The notes under the pieces were generated by a model. The model was not told where the DNA came from and made no database searches. It saw only the letters and a program-made list of their open reading frames with translations. From NCBI GenBank assembly GCA_019096195.1, contig JAGTXK010000027.1, forward strand, positions 558,001-622,000: a stretch of 64,000 bases of DNA. Direction: 5' to 3'. Shown here in pieces: positions 1 through 11,183 of the stretch. Numbering within the stretch: position 1 is the stretch's first letter; each line of letters opens with the position of its first letter. This DNA is from Boletus sp. NGJ. Taxonomy: Eukaryota; Basidiomycota; Agaricomycetes; Boletales; Boletaceae. The translations under genes and the position numbers were made by a program.

Positions 1-2
1 TC

Positions 3-2651
3 GAGTTTGACGTGGAGCATCACAAGATGCGCGAGACCTTTGTCTGGAACCTGAGCGGTCAGTTTCTTCATCTCCTACTGCCCGCCCCGCTTAACCTCCG
101 TCCTTTAGACCCTGTTATCACCCCTGAAATGTTCGCACAGACCCTAGTCGAGGATTACGCCATCTCTCCTACTTATCACAGCGTGATCACCAAGTTGATC
201 CAAGAACAATTGAGCGACTTCAAAGCGCACGTTGCCAGCATAGACACAGACTGGAAGCCACCTGCGATCAAGATACCCCAGTCGGAAGGAGTCGGCGCGG
301 AGGAGCAGGACGACTCGGACGTCGAGATCACACATCATCCTCAGCGGCACCCGCCAGACCCCCACGACGACGCGCCTCACACATGCGGGGAGGATGATGG
401 CGCGATCGTGGGGCGGGGGACGCTGGACGAGGAGATGGTGCAGTGGTGGGAGTCGTGGCGAAAGCGCGCAAAGAAGGAGATGCCAACACGCATCGTGTCG
501 ACCAATCGGCGGAAGAAGCGCAAGATTAGTGCCAAGGTCGAGGATGCGGATGTGCCGAGCGGGAGTAATGACAATGGCAAGGAGAGACCGCGGACGGTGG
601 ATGAATTCGAGGTGGACGAGAAGAAGGTGCATGAAGACTTGCGGATAGTGATCAAGGTGGGTTTGCACCGTGGTTGTCGTTGGCGGAAAGTTGATCGTGC
701 GCGCGTGTTAGCTCGATATCATCGTAGGCTCGATGAAGCTGGACGATCAGTTCGAGTGGGACCTGGAGAACCAGGACGCGTCCCCGGAACAGTTTGCGGA
801 GGTCTATGCAAAAGAGCTGGGTTTAGCTGGGGAGTTCAAGTGAGCATGCGCGTTCGAACGATGCAGGTGTGGTGACTAACATGTGTCCAGGACCGCCATC
901 GCGCACTGTATCCGGGAGCAAGTACAGGTGTATCAAAAGTCTCTCTTCCTCGTGGGCCACCCTGCTGACGGCTCGGCCGTCCAAGACGACGATCTTCGCA
1001 TGTCCTTCTTGCCTAGTCTTACCTCCGCCGCGAGAACGATGGACCAGGTCCAGTCCTTTACGCCTACTCTCAACTATCTCAGCGATGGCGAGACCGAGCG
1101 GAACGAAAAGGAGCGAGAAAAGGAGCTCACCAAGAGACGGAAACGGAACACACGAGGTCGTCGTGGCATTGCGCTTCCAGACCGTGAACCTAACCGAACT
1201 TACCGTACCCCTGCGATCGGCTTCCCTGAGCTGGATCCTGCGACGCTCGCCATTGCCGCTGCTGCAAGTGCACCCACGTCAAGACGTGCTGCTGCTGCTG
1301 CTGCCTCGCTTACGATTGCCAACATGGTGGCATCGGAGAACGGGACATCGATCATGCCACTGCAGTTGCCGCCCCAACAGTTGACCCCGCAAGTGACGTC
1401 GCTGGGCAAGGAGAAGAAACCAAAAGGGTTGTTCAAGGCACCTGGCTATCCTTCTGAAATTCTCCGTCCGCGCGCGCGCGTGACTGCACCGACACCGACG
1501 ACCGCCGTGGAATCCGCCCCTATGTTACCCCCGTCGCTGCTCGAAAACGACCCACCTGCCTTGGTCGTAAACCCTGCACCGCCAGACGCCAAGACGATCT
1601 TGAAGAAGACAAGGGAGAGTGAGAGGGAGGCAAAAGAAAAAGAATTTGCAGATGGGCAACATGCCAACTTGATAAACGGTGTTTGGCACTGCTCTAATTG
1701 TGGCTGTCCGGAAAGCATTGCGATCGGGCGACGAAAAGGACCTTTGGGAGACAAGTCCCAGTGTGGGACGTGCGGTATGCGGACCGTCTCTTGTTTTTTG
1801 AAACGCGCCAGACTGATGAATGATGTATCTCCTTATTAGGCAAGTTTTGGCATCGACATCGACGTCCACGGCCGGTTCAGTATAACTCAGATCCGCAGTA
1901 CCATATGAGCTTGAGAAATGAAGAAGTGGGCAAGAATAACACCAAGAAGCGAGGTCGGGTGGCGAATTCGGTGGCTGCGGACGGTGCAGAGACACCAAGT
2001 CGGCAAAAATCAGAACTGTGGATCGAGGTACCAACGCGACCGCCCAATTCGGCGACGATACCCCCATCTCAGGACGATAGACCAGTATCGCCGGTGTCGA
2101 CAGCATCGAGCGTGTCGGAAACGCCTCTCATACAACAGACCCTCAAAACGAATGGTGCGAGCCAGTCTACCCCTGCTGCACCACCCCGTCCGTCGACGCC
2201 GGAGTCGCCACGGCCTCCGGCGATGGTGAGTTCAAGTTCTCCAGGCGGAGACCCCGCTTCGAATACGAGCGGTGGATACGTGAGCGCACACGTTTTCTGA
2301 CGCGGATGCTATTGATGCTCAAACGTCAAGTGAATAGTCTATACCAGCGTGGCTGTCCGGTGCGATCGTGACCTTGCAGGACAAGTATCCAGACGATAAA
2401 TTTGAGGCGATCTTGCGCAAATCGTCGCCCAAAGCGACGCCGGAGTGGCGGGTAAAGTGTTTGGACTGTCCTGGCAAGGTGTGTTGTCGTCACCAACGGA
2501 TTTTCGTTTTTTTTTGACTGGTGGACCTCTGGTTTCACGGTAGTTGTATAACCCCGGACCGGGCGATTCGTTGTCGAATTACGAAGTTCATTTGAAAAAT
2601 CGGCAACATCGGTTACGGGTCTCGAGTCGTGTCAAGGATACTTCGTCCTAG
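3..2651 (+). CDS. SNF5: SNF5/SMARCB1-type SWI/SNF (or RSC) core subunit, 5' partial
   Basis: Nuclear core subunit of a SWI/SNF-type chromatin remodeller. The reading enters from the left edge (EFDVEHHKMRETFVWNLS), so the start lies outside the window. Exons join at 57/109, 656/712, 839/891, 1774/1840, 2279/2338 and 2478/2544, and every join keeps frame. Two SNF5 repeats are visible: one around DPVITPEMFAQTLVEDY and a second around LDIIVGSMKLDDQFEWDLE, followed by an acidic/basic stretch and an Ala-rich run. A GATA-like finger follows (CSNCG...CGTCG, C-x2-C-x17-C-x2-C), split by the intron at 1775-1839. The tail carries YNPGPGDSLSNYEVHLKNRQ, which I recall from fungal Snf5/Sfh1 proteins. Stop is at 2649-2651. 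Whether it is Snf5 (SWI/SNF) or Sfh1 (RSC) cannot be settled from this fragment. Confidence 0.85.
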
Positions 2652-3057
2652 TCGTCGTCGCTCTCGTTCCGCACAGCCCACTCACACACCCGTATCTCGG
2701 ACCTCGACGCTTTGGGTATGATCACGTCGCTATTTACGTCTCGTGTTTTTGTGTCCCTCATTCGTTTCGTTTCGTCTCTCTGTTTTTTTTTTTTTTTCTG
2801 TGGTAACTCGATGATTTTGCTTGCGATCCCGCTGTGCCTATGATGTACCTGCTTGTACATACCTTATTATCGTGTTTATCTGCTTTTTTTTCCACAAAAA
2901 GTCTGCGATTGTCGCCAGATCTAGACAGAATAGTGGGGTAACGTGTGTAGAACTATGCAACCAATTACCAAGAACCGACTCTTATATCCACGGGACTCCG
3001 TCCCCGAGTTCAAAGTTGTCGGATCCATAATTTCCCAGTACACCCACTCACTGAACG
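2652..3057. other. intergenic, T-rich
   Basis: No gene seen. The stretch holds a T15-class run near 2785-2800 and a T8 run near 2884, consistent with the 3' flank of SNF5, followed by the promoter of the first M20 gene. No clear TATA box. Confidence 0.6.
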
Positions 3058-5167
3058 ATGACGACCACCGGTACCGCAAGCGCCCTCTCCCAGTTATGGC
3101 GACCGGACAAGGACCAGAGCAGGCCACCGCTTTTACAGGGTGAGGTATACAGGCCGGACATACTCGCTGTCATCGAGCGGACGATCGACGCGCTTCGTCC
3201 GGCGCTGAGAACGTTGAGCGATAAGATCCATGCTCGGCCAGAGCTCAGGTTTGAAGAACAGTGAGTCTCGTTTTGAGAAACCTCCATGCTCACTGACTCC
3301 ATCCCGATGGCCTCACAAAACTTGCGTGCAGCTACGCACACGACGAATACACGGACTTTATGGAGACGCAGGGGTTCGTGGTACGGCGGCACTACCTCCT
3401 CGACACCGCTTGGATCGCTACCTACACCCATCACGGCCCCAAAGCCAACGTCAAAGGCGATGACTCGCCCAGTCATGCTCGGTGTGAACTCGGAGATGGA
3501 TGCATTACCCGGGATCGGTCATGCGTGTGGGCATAATTTGATCGGTATCGCAGGCGTTGCGGTCGCGTGTGCGGCCAAGGCGGCGATGGAGACGCTGGGG
3601 ATTGATGGGAAGGTGGTTTTGCTTGGGACGCCTGGTGAGTCACCGGCAGGGTCGTTGTTTTCTCTTCTCTATGTAGGAAGGGAAGAAGGAGTTGAGGGTG
3701 ACGGTGTGGGGTGTCGTTTGACCGAGGCTGACATTGTTTTTTGGTCAGGTGAGGAGGGCGGATCTGGCAAGGTACGGTTATTGGAGAAAGGGGCGTATGA
3801 GGGGTTGGACGTTTGTCTGATGTGTGGCACATCTCTCGAGCTACACAAGGGTGCTACTGAGTAGGCATGATGATTTTTCGAACACAGGTGTCACCCCGCG
3901 CCCGGCCCGCCGCACGCTGCCAGTCTGAGCAGTTCGCTGGCCGTCCTCCAGCGTCAAGTGGACTACACTGGACACACGTAAGGAACGCAATCGCGCTCTA
4001 TCTTTCTCACTCCTCAACCAGGAACGTTCAGTGCACATGCGGGCCTCAGCCCTTGGGAGGGCCAGAATGCCCTGGACGCTGCTGTGCTCGCATACACCAA
4101 TGTTGGACTGTTGCGTCAACAAATCAAGCCCACGCATCGCGTGCACGGCGTGTTTGGAGGACAGGATTGGGCACCCAACAGTCTGTGTGACCAGCCTTGC
4201 ATTCGGTCGGACGGTCGCTGAACTTGGTATTTTTCGGCCTAGTCATTCCTGATCAGGCTTCGATGCAGTGCGTGTTTTATTTTCTGTTTGGTGCGTTAGA
4301 TGGTGGAGCGAGCAAGTATAGCTGGTACGTTCGTGCGCCGACGACCAAGGAAGTATTTGGGACGGCCGCTCGGGTCAAAGGATGTTTTGAGTACGCGAAT
4401 GGTCCTCTGCCCGAATCACGCCTGATGGAGGATTTATCATTTGTCAGGGCTGCAGCGACCGCATCAGGATGCACGATGAACATCAGCTATGAAACTCTTC
4501 GGAACGAGCTCGTTCAGAACAAAGCCCTCGGTAAATCTCTGCCAGACGTGTCTCTTTCCCGCTCAATTTCTAATTCCCGCGTGCTGGATTAGGAGAAGAG
4601 TTTGCAGACGTCTTTCGCAAACGGTACGGCGAGATCGATTACGAGTGGGGTATCGCTGGCGCGTCGACGGATTTCGTGCGTTTCGCATCACGTTTCCCGT
4701 CGAGTGCGAACGTGACGGTGTGCTTTCTCAGGGGAACGTGTCATACTGTATGCGTGCTCTCCTTGATGATCCATCCTGCTGATGACGACGATGTGCTGCA
4801 GTGATGCCTGGCCTGCATCCCGGTTTTTGTAGGTTGCCTTCTATCCTCTGTTGTGCTCGCGCGCTGCTCATACCGGTGTCTGACGTCCATGTATAGCCGT
4901 GCCCACTGTTCCGGGAGGAGGGAACCACACGCGAGACTTTACGTGCGCGGTGTCTACAGACGCTGCTCACGAGGCATGTTACGACGTGTCCAAGGCTCTG
5001 GCGCATGTGGGTATGAGGGTCTTGACGGACGCGGCGTTCTTAACAAGGGTGCGTTTTTTTTTGACTCGAATCGTGCGTGAGAACTTGGAACGTTGAATTG
5101 GTTGAATCGGGGTTTCGTTCAGGTCAAGGCTGCGTTTGAGGCAGACAAGAAGAAGAGGGGAGATTGA
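3058..5167 (+). CDS. M20 family amidohydrolase/peptidase (PM20D2-like), copy 1, apparent frameshift
   Basis: Predicted zinc-dependent M20 dipeptidase/amidohydrolase, probably cytosolic. It starts MTTTGTASALSQLWRPD and reads into VYRPDILAVIERTIDALRP. Later exons carry NSEMDALPGIGHACGHNLIG (metal-ligand region), EEGGSGK, HPAPGPPH, HRVHGVFGGQDWAPN, WYVRAPTTKEV and VPTVPGGGNHTRDF. Nearly all introns match the neighbour at 5378-7394 in position and phase, showing tandem duplication. The exon from 3332 reads HYAHDEYTDFMETQGFVVRR through about 3465, but the conserved VMLGVNSEMDALPG lies one base out of frame from about 3474, and no GT-AG intron of plausible size can absorb it. Copy 2 has no break there. 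Either this copy is damaged or there is a one-base sequencing insertion (around cccagtcatg). The long intron at 4268-4321 was chosen to restore WYVRAP. Confidence 0.8.
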
Positions 5168-5377
5168 GCGAACCTCGGTGGACTAGTAGATCATACTGGG
5201 AAATGTCACTTGCAGCTGTTGAGCTCAAATGAAGACCCCTGAGGAATGCACTTGTTTGCACCTTCTTGAGTCTACTGCCACAACACGGTACAAGATGACA
5301 ATATTGTACTAATCCAGTATAGCCTATCATCGCAAACTCACCATCAAGCAGATCACCTTCCAACCTCATCATAAACC

Positions 5378-7394
5378 ATGTCCGCTGATGTCGTATGGCG
5401 ACCCGACACTGAACCGAACCGCCCACCAATCCTACCAGGTGATGTATACAGACCAGACATCCTCGCAGTGATTGAGCAAACAATCGATTCGCTCCGCCCT
5501 CAGTTGAGAGAGCTGAGCGACAAAATCCACGGTATGGGGCACCACATTAGGACTCTTGTCTCGCGACTGATCCGACGATCAACCATCCCATGAAGCTCAC
5601 CCCGAACTGATGTTCCAAGAACAGTGCGACCTCCCCCCCCTTGCACGCAGCGGCGCGATGCTGAATCCGTATCCCCTACTAGTTATGCCCACGAGGTGTA
5701 TACAGAATTCCTGGAAGCGCAGGGATGGGTCGTTCAAAAGCACTACCTGCTCGAAACCGCCTGGGTAGCCACCTATACGCACGGACACGGAGGCCGCGTC
5801 GTCGGCGTCAACTCCGAGATGGACGCGCTCCCTGGGATCGGGCACGCATGTGGCCATAATCTGATCGGTATCGCGGGTGTGGCGGTTGCTTGTGCCGCCA
5901 AAGCCGCCATGCAAAAGCTGAACATCGATGGCAAGGTGATCTTGCTCGGGACCCCCGGTAAACCTTTCACTCGGTTCCTGCACCAGATATCGTGCTTAAG
6001 GCGTGTGTAGCTGAAGAGGGTGGATTCGGCAAGGTCCGATTGTGGGATAAAGGCGCCTATGAGGAAATGGACGTCTGTCTAATGTACGACGTCGCCATGT
6101 TCCGAACCAAGTCCTGTCTTTTTCACTCATCTTCTTGGTGACGTAGGTGTCATCCGGCGCCAGGTCCTCCCTACACTATCAGTCTCAGCAGTTCTCTGGC
6201 TTTGGTTCGGCTCCAAGTGGATTATACAGGAAAAACGTAAGAAAATAACGAGGCATTCTCGGTTCATCAATCACCTACCTGGTTTTCAGCGCACATGCTG
6301 GCTTGAGCCCCTGGGAAGGCAAGAACGCGCTGGATGCCGCGGTTCTCGCCTACACCAACATCGGACTTTTGCGCCAGCAGATCAAACCGACTCATCGCGT
6401 ACATGGCGTCTTTGGGGGAAAGGATTGGGCTCCAAACGGTCCGCATTACCTTTCCCTACCTTACCATCACCTCAACTAGTATGTTCAGTGATTCCCGACA
6501 ATTCCACGGTGAAGTAAGTCCCTTACACCAGTATCCTTCCCGCGGGACCTGTTGACGAACACTGTCGAAAGATGGTTCGTACGTGCCCCCTTAACGAAGG
6601 AAGTGTATGACACCGCAGCTCGAGTCAAAGCGTGCTTTCAGTATGTGATTTCCTCCACATCTCTTGCCGTGCTATATCTTTTCCAAGAGCTGCCGCTATT
6701 GCCACCGGCACCAACGTCGCGTTCACCAGTGAATCAATGGCAAACGAACTCACACAGAACAAGGCACTCGGTAAGCCAGCAGCCCGTTTCACCACTGTGT
6801 CTTACGAATATGATGGTATCAGGCGAAGAGCTCGCAGACGTCGTCCGGAAGCGGTACGGGGATATCGATTACGAGTGGGGTATTTCAAGCGCATCCACGG
6901 ATTTTGTAAGTCGTGTCACGACTCGCGAGATAATGAACTTGAACTCAAGAGCTTTTGCAGGGAAATATCACGTACTGTATGTACCTGCTTTTGTCTGCCA
7001 TACGCTGTTTAGTGATGGGTGGATGTCAGTAATGCCTGCGCTTCACCCTGCATTTTGTATGTACCCAGTCTCCTTGTTGTCTTCGACGAGACGTCTCTGA
7101 TGAGTGCTCCACGCTACTCTCCACGATTCAACTTGCAGCCATCCCCACAGTACCCGGCGGAGGAAACCATACGAGAGAGTTTACGGCAGCTGCCGCCACC
7201 GACGCCGCCCACGAAGCATGTTACACCGTGTCCAAGGCACTTGCACACGTGGGTATGAGGGTGATTACGGACGAGGCGTTCCTAGCGAAGGTAAGCACTT
7301 GCGCCCATGTATCAAGTCGACGCGCGTTCCTTGGCTAACTCGTGGGCAGGTCAAACTCGCATTCGAAGAAGACAAGAAGTTGAGGAGTTTCTAA
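5378..7394 (+). CDS. M20 family amidohydrolase/peptidase (PM20D2-like), copy 2, intact
   Basis: Tandem paralogue 210 bp downstream of copy 1, in the same direction. It starts MSADVVWRPDTEPNRPPI and ends EEDKKLRSF. Exons can be joined in frame throughout: SDKIHAHPELMFQEHYAHEV, then HGHGGRVVGVNSEMDALPG, GHACGHNLIGIAGVAVACAA, EEGGFGKVRLWDKGAYEEM, CHPAPGPPYT, AHAGLSPWEGKNALDAA, HRVHGVFGGKDWAPN, WFVRAPLTKEVYDTAA, GKPGEELADVVRKRYGD-like, MPALHPAF and VPGGGNHTREFT. The metal-binding ACGHN and EE motifs are intact, so activity is expected. Known family members hydrolyse N-acyl or dipeptide substrates; the substrate here cannot be read from sequence. Confidence 0.85.
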
Positions 7395-8119
7395 AGGAGA
7401 CATCGAGGAAGGATCGCGGGGTGAAGACGTCGTCGTAACCACGGTGGTGGCTTGTTTCAAAACTCAACCAGTTGATTCGGTGTCGGAGCTTGACCGTGTT
7501 TCTTGCAAGTTTCTCAGGCAAGTCTAAGGTGTTTCGTCCCCGGTTCCGAACAAACAGGCCCGTACACATGCATCACGGCATCGCTCGAGTAATCTACCCG
7601 ACGAGGATTGGTGATATGTGCAATTTGCAAGGAGCACGTGGGGAGAGTCAGAGAAGACCGTCCTGACCGAATAATTCCAATCATATTCGTCTTGGAGTGC
7701 CGAACTTCAGAGACGCAAACTCGGATGGATCGTCACCGAATAACCATGCGTGTTGGTTGGAACAAATTACGAGGTGCGGTTCAGCTCAAGTCCGCGGATG
7801 AGGGAATGAGGGACCCGTTTGAACTACCACACGGGGGAAACGGTGGAAAGATGTCTATTTAAACAGATACAGATACACATCGGCTTGGCTGACTACGTTT
7901 TCGACCTGGACTTTTGATCATAAAAGCCACTAACTGGCAACAGAAGAAGAGACCCGTCTCTCGTAGATGTCGTGAGCATGCGGGATGAGATGAGATGGAC
8001 TGCTCGAGTCATTTGATCATGCCGAATCGGCTGGACAATTGTCAAGGTCGTTTGTACAGTGGATGATTTCTTCTCCCCCCCACCTAACACCCCCTCGGAT
8101 GGGGGACATTGTCGCAGGA
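7395..8119. other. intergenic
   Basis: No convincing gene. It separates the convergent M20 copy 2 and the minus-strand small secreted peptide candidate. A C-rich run (tctcccccccacc) is near 8072-8085. Confidence 0.5.
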
Positions 8120-8346
8120 CTAATCTGTAAAAAAAAGACCATCGTTGAGGAGGAATACAAGCTCGTACAGAAGCAAACTTCACATTCAAGCCGGACAGTG
8201 CCTCGCATCCGCGAACGGCGATGGTGTCGCCGCATCGCGTTCACCATTGCATCGCGATGCACTTCAAGAGGGGCTGGAGCAGCGGTGGTGACGCCAGCTA
8301 GTGCAGCGATGAAAAGGAGGATGGTGGTGAAGGAGAGGAACAACAT
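8120..8346 (-). CDS. candidate small secreted cationic peptide (55 aa)
   Basis: From the ATG at 8346 the minus strand reads MLFLSFTTILLFIAALAGVT then TAAPAPLEVH, a classical signal peptide with an Ala-x-Ala-type cleavage region. A strongly basic tail follows (RRHHRRSRMRGTVRLE). A consensus-looking intron (gtgaag ... tttttttacag, 8183-8125) joins to a two-codon second exon and a stop at 8122-8120, giving 55 residues. Without splicing the frame runs to 109 residues (8017) and turns Cys/Ser-rich. A TATA-like CTATAAGA lies about 70 bp upstream of the ATG, near 8415-8422. I do not recognise the family. The mature peptide would be about 33 residues with many Arg/His. Expression evidence is required to accept it. 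Confidence 0.4.
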
Positions 8347-8412
8347 GCCGACTCGAACGTGACCTTGCTAGACGGGGGGAGATTGATCCTAGAGGACATG
8401 TCCTCCTGACGG

Positions 8413-8424
8413 GTTCTTATAGTG
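8413..8424 (-). promoter_or_regulatory. TATA-like box for the small secreted peptide candidate
   Basis: The minus strand reads ACTATAAGAACC about 70 bp upstream of the ATG at 8346, a plausible core promoter spacing for a fungal gene. Inferred from sequence only. Confidence 0.35.
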
Positions 8425-8876
8425 TTTGATTTCATAAGCAAAGAAGGAAGGCACTTCGTTTTACTTAGCTCGTCCCCGAAACGTTGTGTCGTGGTTTCCA
8501 GTGTTCGAGCTTCTATGTCGAGCGCTGGCGCCCACGCATTTTGGTTGACTGGATACGTCAGCCACGAGGATTAGCAAAAGAAGTACCATATAGTGAAAGG
8601 TGTGACACCCTGCATTATAATGCGTGGAAACATGCTCAGACTTACTGTCATAGGTCAAATCTCAGCGCTGCAACAGATGCCCAAGATCGGATACATGGTG
8701 AAACCTAATCCGAATTCGATCCGGCGACAAGTCAACGAAACGTCATTACACGGACATGAACGTTTGAATAGTCGGAAATGGATGCTTCAATCCAAATGTA
8801 AATGCTTGCCACGAACACCTCACGGAATCCAGGTATTCGCTCACCACTTTTCGTGAGCAGGTCGTACTACGCGTAG
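8425..8876. other. intergenic
   Basis: Nothing identifiable; short open frames on both strands lack codon structure or motifs. It is the upstream flank of the small peptide candidate and the 3' flank of the SDR gene. Confidence 0.5.
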
Positions 8877-10028
8877 TCATGGATGGGCGTAAATTCGCAG
8901 CAACACAAGGTGAGCAAGCTTACAATCGATCTCCCAACCCCAAGCTGAGCTGTCTTGCTCGACGAAGTTGAGGTATGTCTATATGCACGCAACGGCGATG
9001 AGACGACGTGTCCTAACAGGCAACACCTCATAGACCGACCTTCGCAATAGAATCTGGATGGAGACGGGCGTCGACGTTGGCTTCCCAGGCGGGGTCGTTG
9101 CGGAAACCTTTCACACGATCAGTTATAACATATCCGTCGATGACGCTCTGTATTGAAAAAATGCATCCGGAATCAGTGCTCTTGCTCCGTTCTACCTCAG
9201 TCGCCGCGACTCACGTGCGCAACCTGCAAATCCACATAGAATGTGAGCGATAGTCGATAGGGCGATGCAATAAGCGGCCACAGACGTGAATGTTCTGTTG
9301 CCCAAACTCTTTGGCCAAGCTCTGCGAGAGTGCCCTGATACCGAATTTACCCATCGCAAACGCGCTACTGGTGGTGTTGCCCCTGATCGAAGCCGTAGCG
9401 CCCGTGAATATCAGAGTACCTTTCTTCCTCGCGCCACCCTTCCCACCTTCGCTTGGTTGTTCGAATTCGTTCTTGGTGAACTCGAGCAAGACTTCTCTGG
9501 AAAAGATGAAGGCAGCGAGGGCATTAACATCTAACGACTCGCGCACTTCCTCATCGGTGACGTCCAGGAATGGCTTCCATATGCCCTGTCCGGCATTGAA
9601 CACTGCGACGCGGAGGGGAGAGGAAGACGCCGGGAAGTGGGTCCTGATGTTGGAGAACCCGGAACGGATCGAGGCTGGAGTGTAATCCGGGATTGGGAAA
9701 GGTGCGGCCTGATAACAGTAAAAGCTCTTGTCAGGATCAATATGAGTTGTGTCGCACCTCTCCACCGTTCTCATTGATCTCGTTGGCGAGCTTGTTGAGA
9801 TGCTCAGCGCCACGAGAGATCAACGCAACCCTGTAACCCAGTTTTCCAAACAGACGACTGGAAGCATGGTCAAGTTTACCCTGACGTCGGGTTGGTGGAG
9901 GAGATCCTTACGCTGAAGCAGCCCCTGTTCCTGTGTGGAAGTCAGTATTGTCGATGGCCGTGTAAACACCACTAACCTGTGCCATTTCCGATACCAGCGA
10001 CAACGAACAAAGGTCGAATGGCAGACAT
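8877..10028 (-). CDS. short-chain dehydrogenase/reductase (SDR) lacking the usual catalytic Tyr
   Basis: Rossmann-fold NAD(P)-dependent oxidoreductase. It starts MSAIRPLFVVAGIGNGT and, after an intron, continues GTGAASARLFGKLGYRVALI, giving the glycine-rich nucleotide-binding loop. Later exons carry NAGQGIWKPFLDVTDEEV (NAG motif region) and GTLIFTGATASIRGN. Where most SDRs have YxxxK the protein reads SAFAMGKFGIRALSQSLAKE, with Phe in place of Tyr and Lys retained. Downstream exons read SVIDGYVITDRVKGF, WEANVDARLHPDSIAK and TYLNFVEQDSSAWGWEID. The last exon was run to the first stop at 8877, but a further splice at the gtaagc after WEID is possible, so the C-terminus is uncertain. I recall related fungal and bacterial SDRs with AFA-x2-KF at this site; substrate unknown. 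Confidence 0.75.
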
Positions 10029-10293
10029 TTCCTGTGTTGACTGTAGATGCGAAGATGCGATGGTCAAGTTATGCCATGGACTAGGACATACTTATAACGA
10101 AATTCAGCGCATGGCTGAGTAAGCCCGGCATGGATCACAAATATGATCACAAATATTCAGTGCATGAGTAAGCCCTCTGCAGGGACGCCAAGTTGCGCCG
10201 ACTTATGCGCGACATGGCGCAATCCGACTCCAGGTCGTGATGGCAGCATGGATGTCTATGTTATTGTCTAAGGTAACAAGGCGATCTAGCAGA

Positions 10294-10828
10294 TCAATGG
10301 GTACCATGCAGCGCAATGTGCCCGGCCTTGCTATTCTGCCAAGCATCATAACGCTTCGCCCAAGTGTATGTGCCGTAGGCTGGAGATAATCAGGGGCAAG
10401 TGGTGTGGGCGCGTGCGAAAACGCACCAATTGCGAACGGGACGATCCAGTATGGCACCTGAGCAGCAAGGCGTTTGTAGCCATTGAACATCCAGTCCTGG
10501 AAGATCTGTTTTGTTGGGCGCTGACGGTAGGGGGAGAGAGCTGAACGATACGTGCAGCACGCGAGACGCGTGAATTGGCGAAACGGGAAAGAGCACGCTC
10601 AATGACTCACTGTAGGTGATGACGCCCTTTTGCTTCAAATTGCAGGTATCACCCCACCAGGGATTCTAATGGGACGTTACTCCGCGCACTCTCAACGCAA
10701 TCATGTCAAAAACTCACGTAGGCTTTGGCTGGCGCGCGAATGGCGAGTCAGTTTTTCGCAGTTTTCAGTAACAGAGAGGAACACTCACCTTCAGGCATAC
10801 CACTGGAACGAACTGTAGTCGGCCGCAT
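10294..10828 (-). CDS. QCR8: cytochrome b-c1 complex subunit 8 (ubiquinol-binding protein)
   Basis: Small inner-mitochondrial-membrane subunit of respiratory complex III. Five short exons join in frame: MRPTTVRSSGMPEA (10828-10789), an 11-nt microexon encoding KAY (10728-10718), NPWWGDTCNLKQKGVITY, then TLSPYRQRPTKQIFQDWMF and NGYKRLAAQVPYWIVPFAI, and finally AYGTYTWAKRYDAWQNSKAG followed by HIALHGTH and stop. The order WWG - QKG - TY-x-LSP - W-x-FNGY-RLA - VPYW - tryptophan-containing transmembrane segment - W-x3-Y-x-AW-NSKAGHIALHG matches the Qcr8 family as I recall it, and total length (about 100 aa) fits. Every exon is shorter than the usual open-frame cut-off, so the gene is easy to miss. 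The gene lies divergent from, and near, a possible tiny plus-strand gene at 11.05 kb. Confidence 0.85.
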
Positions 10829-11054
10829 GATGGACTGTGTGAGACTGTTCAAACGTTGTGAGGTCCGAGGTTTTTCGTGTGGACCAAACAAGGTGCAAAC
10901 AACGCCATCGCGTCCACGTCAGACTCTCTGTTCAGCTCATTCATCCACATTCATAACCAAAAGGTGCGAACTTGAGCTCCCAGTGACACACTGGCTCACC
11001 AACGTATTCGGCGTTGTGTTGTGCCCTCAGGCTTTACGCTCGTTTTCTCGGAGA

Positions 11055-11183
11055 ATGATTAGCCATCAGACACTGTACAACCTTGCCAACTACCTTGGCG
11101 CTCTGGCCATGATTACTGTCGTCGCATACCACTTCGTTGCAGTAAACGTGCGCCATATTTCAGAGAATCCACAATCACACTAG
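11055..11183 (+). CDS. possible small single-pass membrane protein
   Basis: A short frame, MISHQTLYNL then ANYLGALAMITVVAYHFVAV, has one good transmembrane segment. It may instead splice after VAVN (gtgcgc ... ctgcacag) to GKGRVW and stop. Possible 5' exon material precedes it (ctcag acceptor at about 11030). I do not recognise a family; it could be a small mitochondrial protein or chance. Weakly supported. Confidence 0.2.
   Translation: MISHQTLYNLANYLGALAMITVVAYHFVAVNVRHISENPQSH

Noticed and set aside
144-668. Minus-strand frame of 174 codons opposite the SNF5 gene
   Set aside because: Antisense to clear SNF5 coding exons; composition reflects the codon bias of the real strand.
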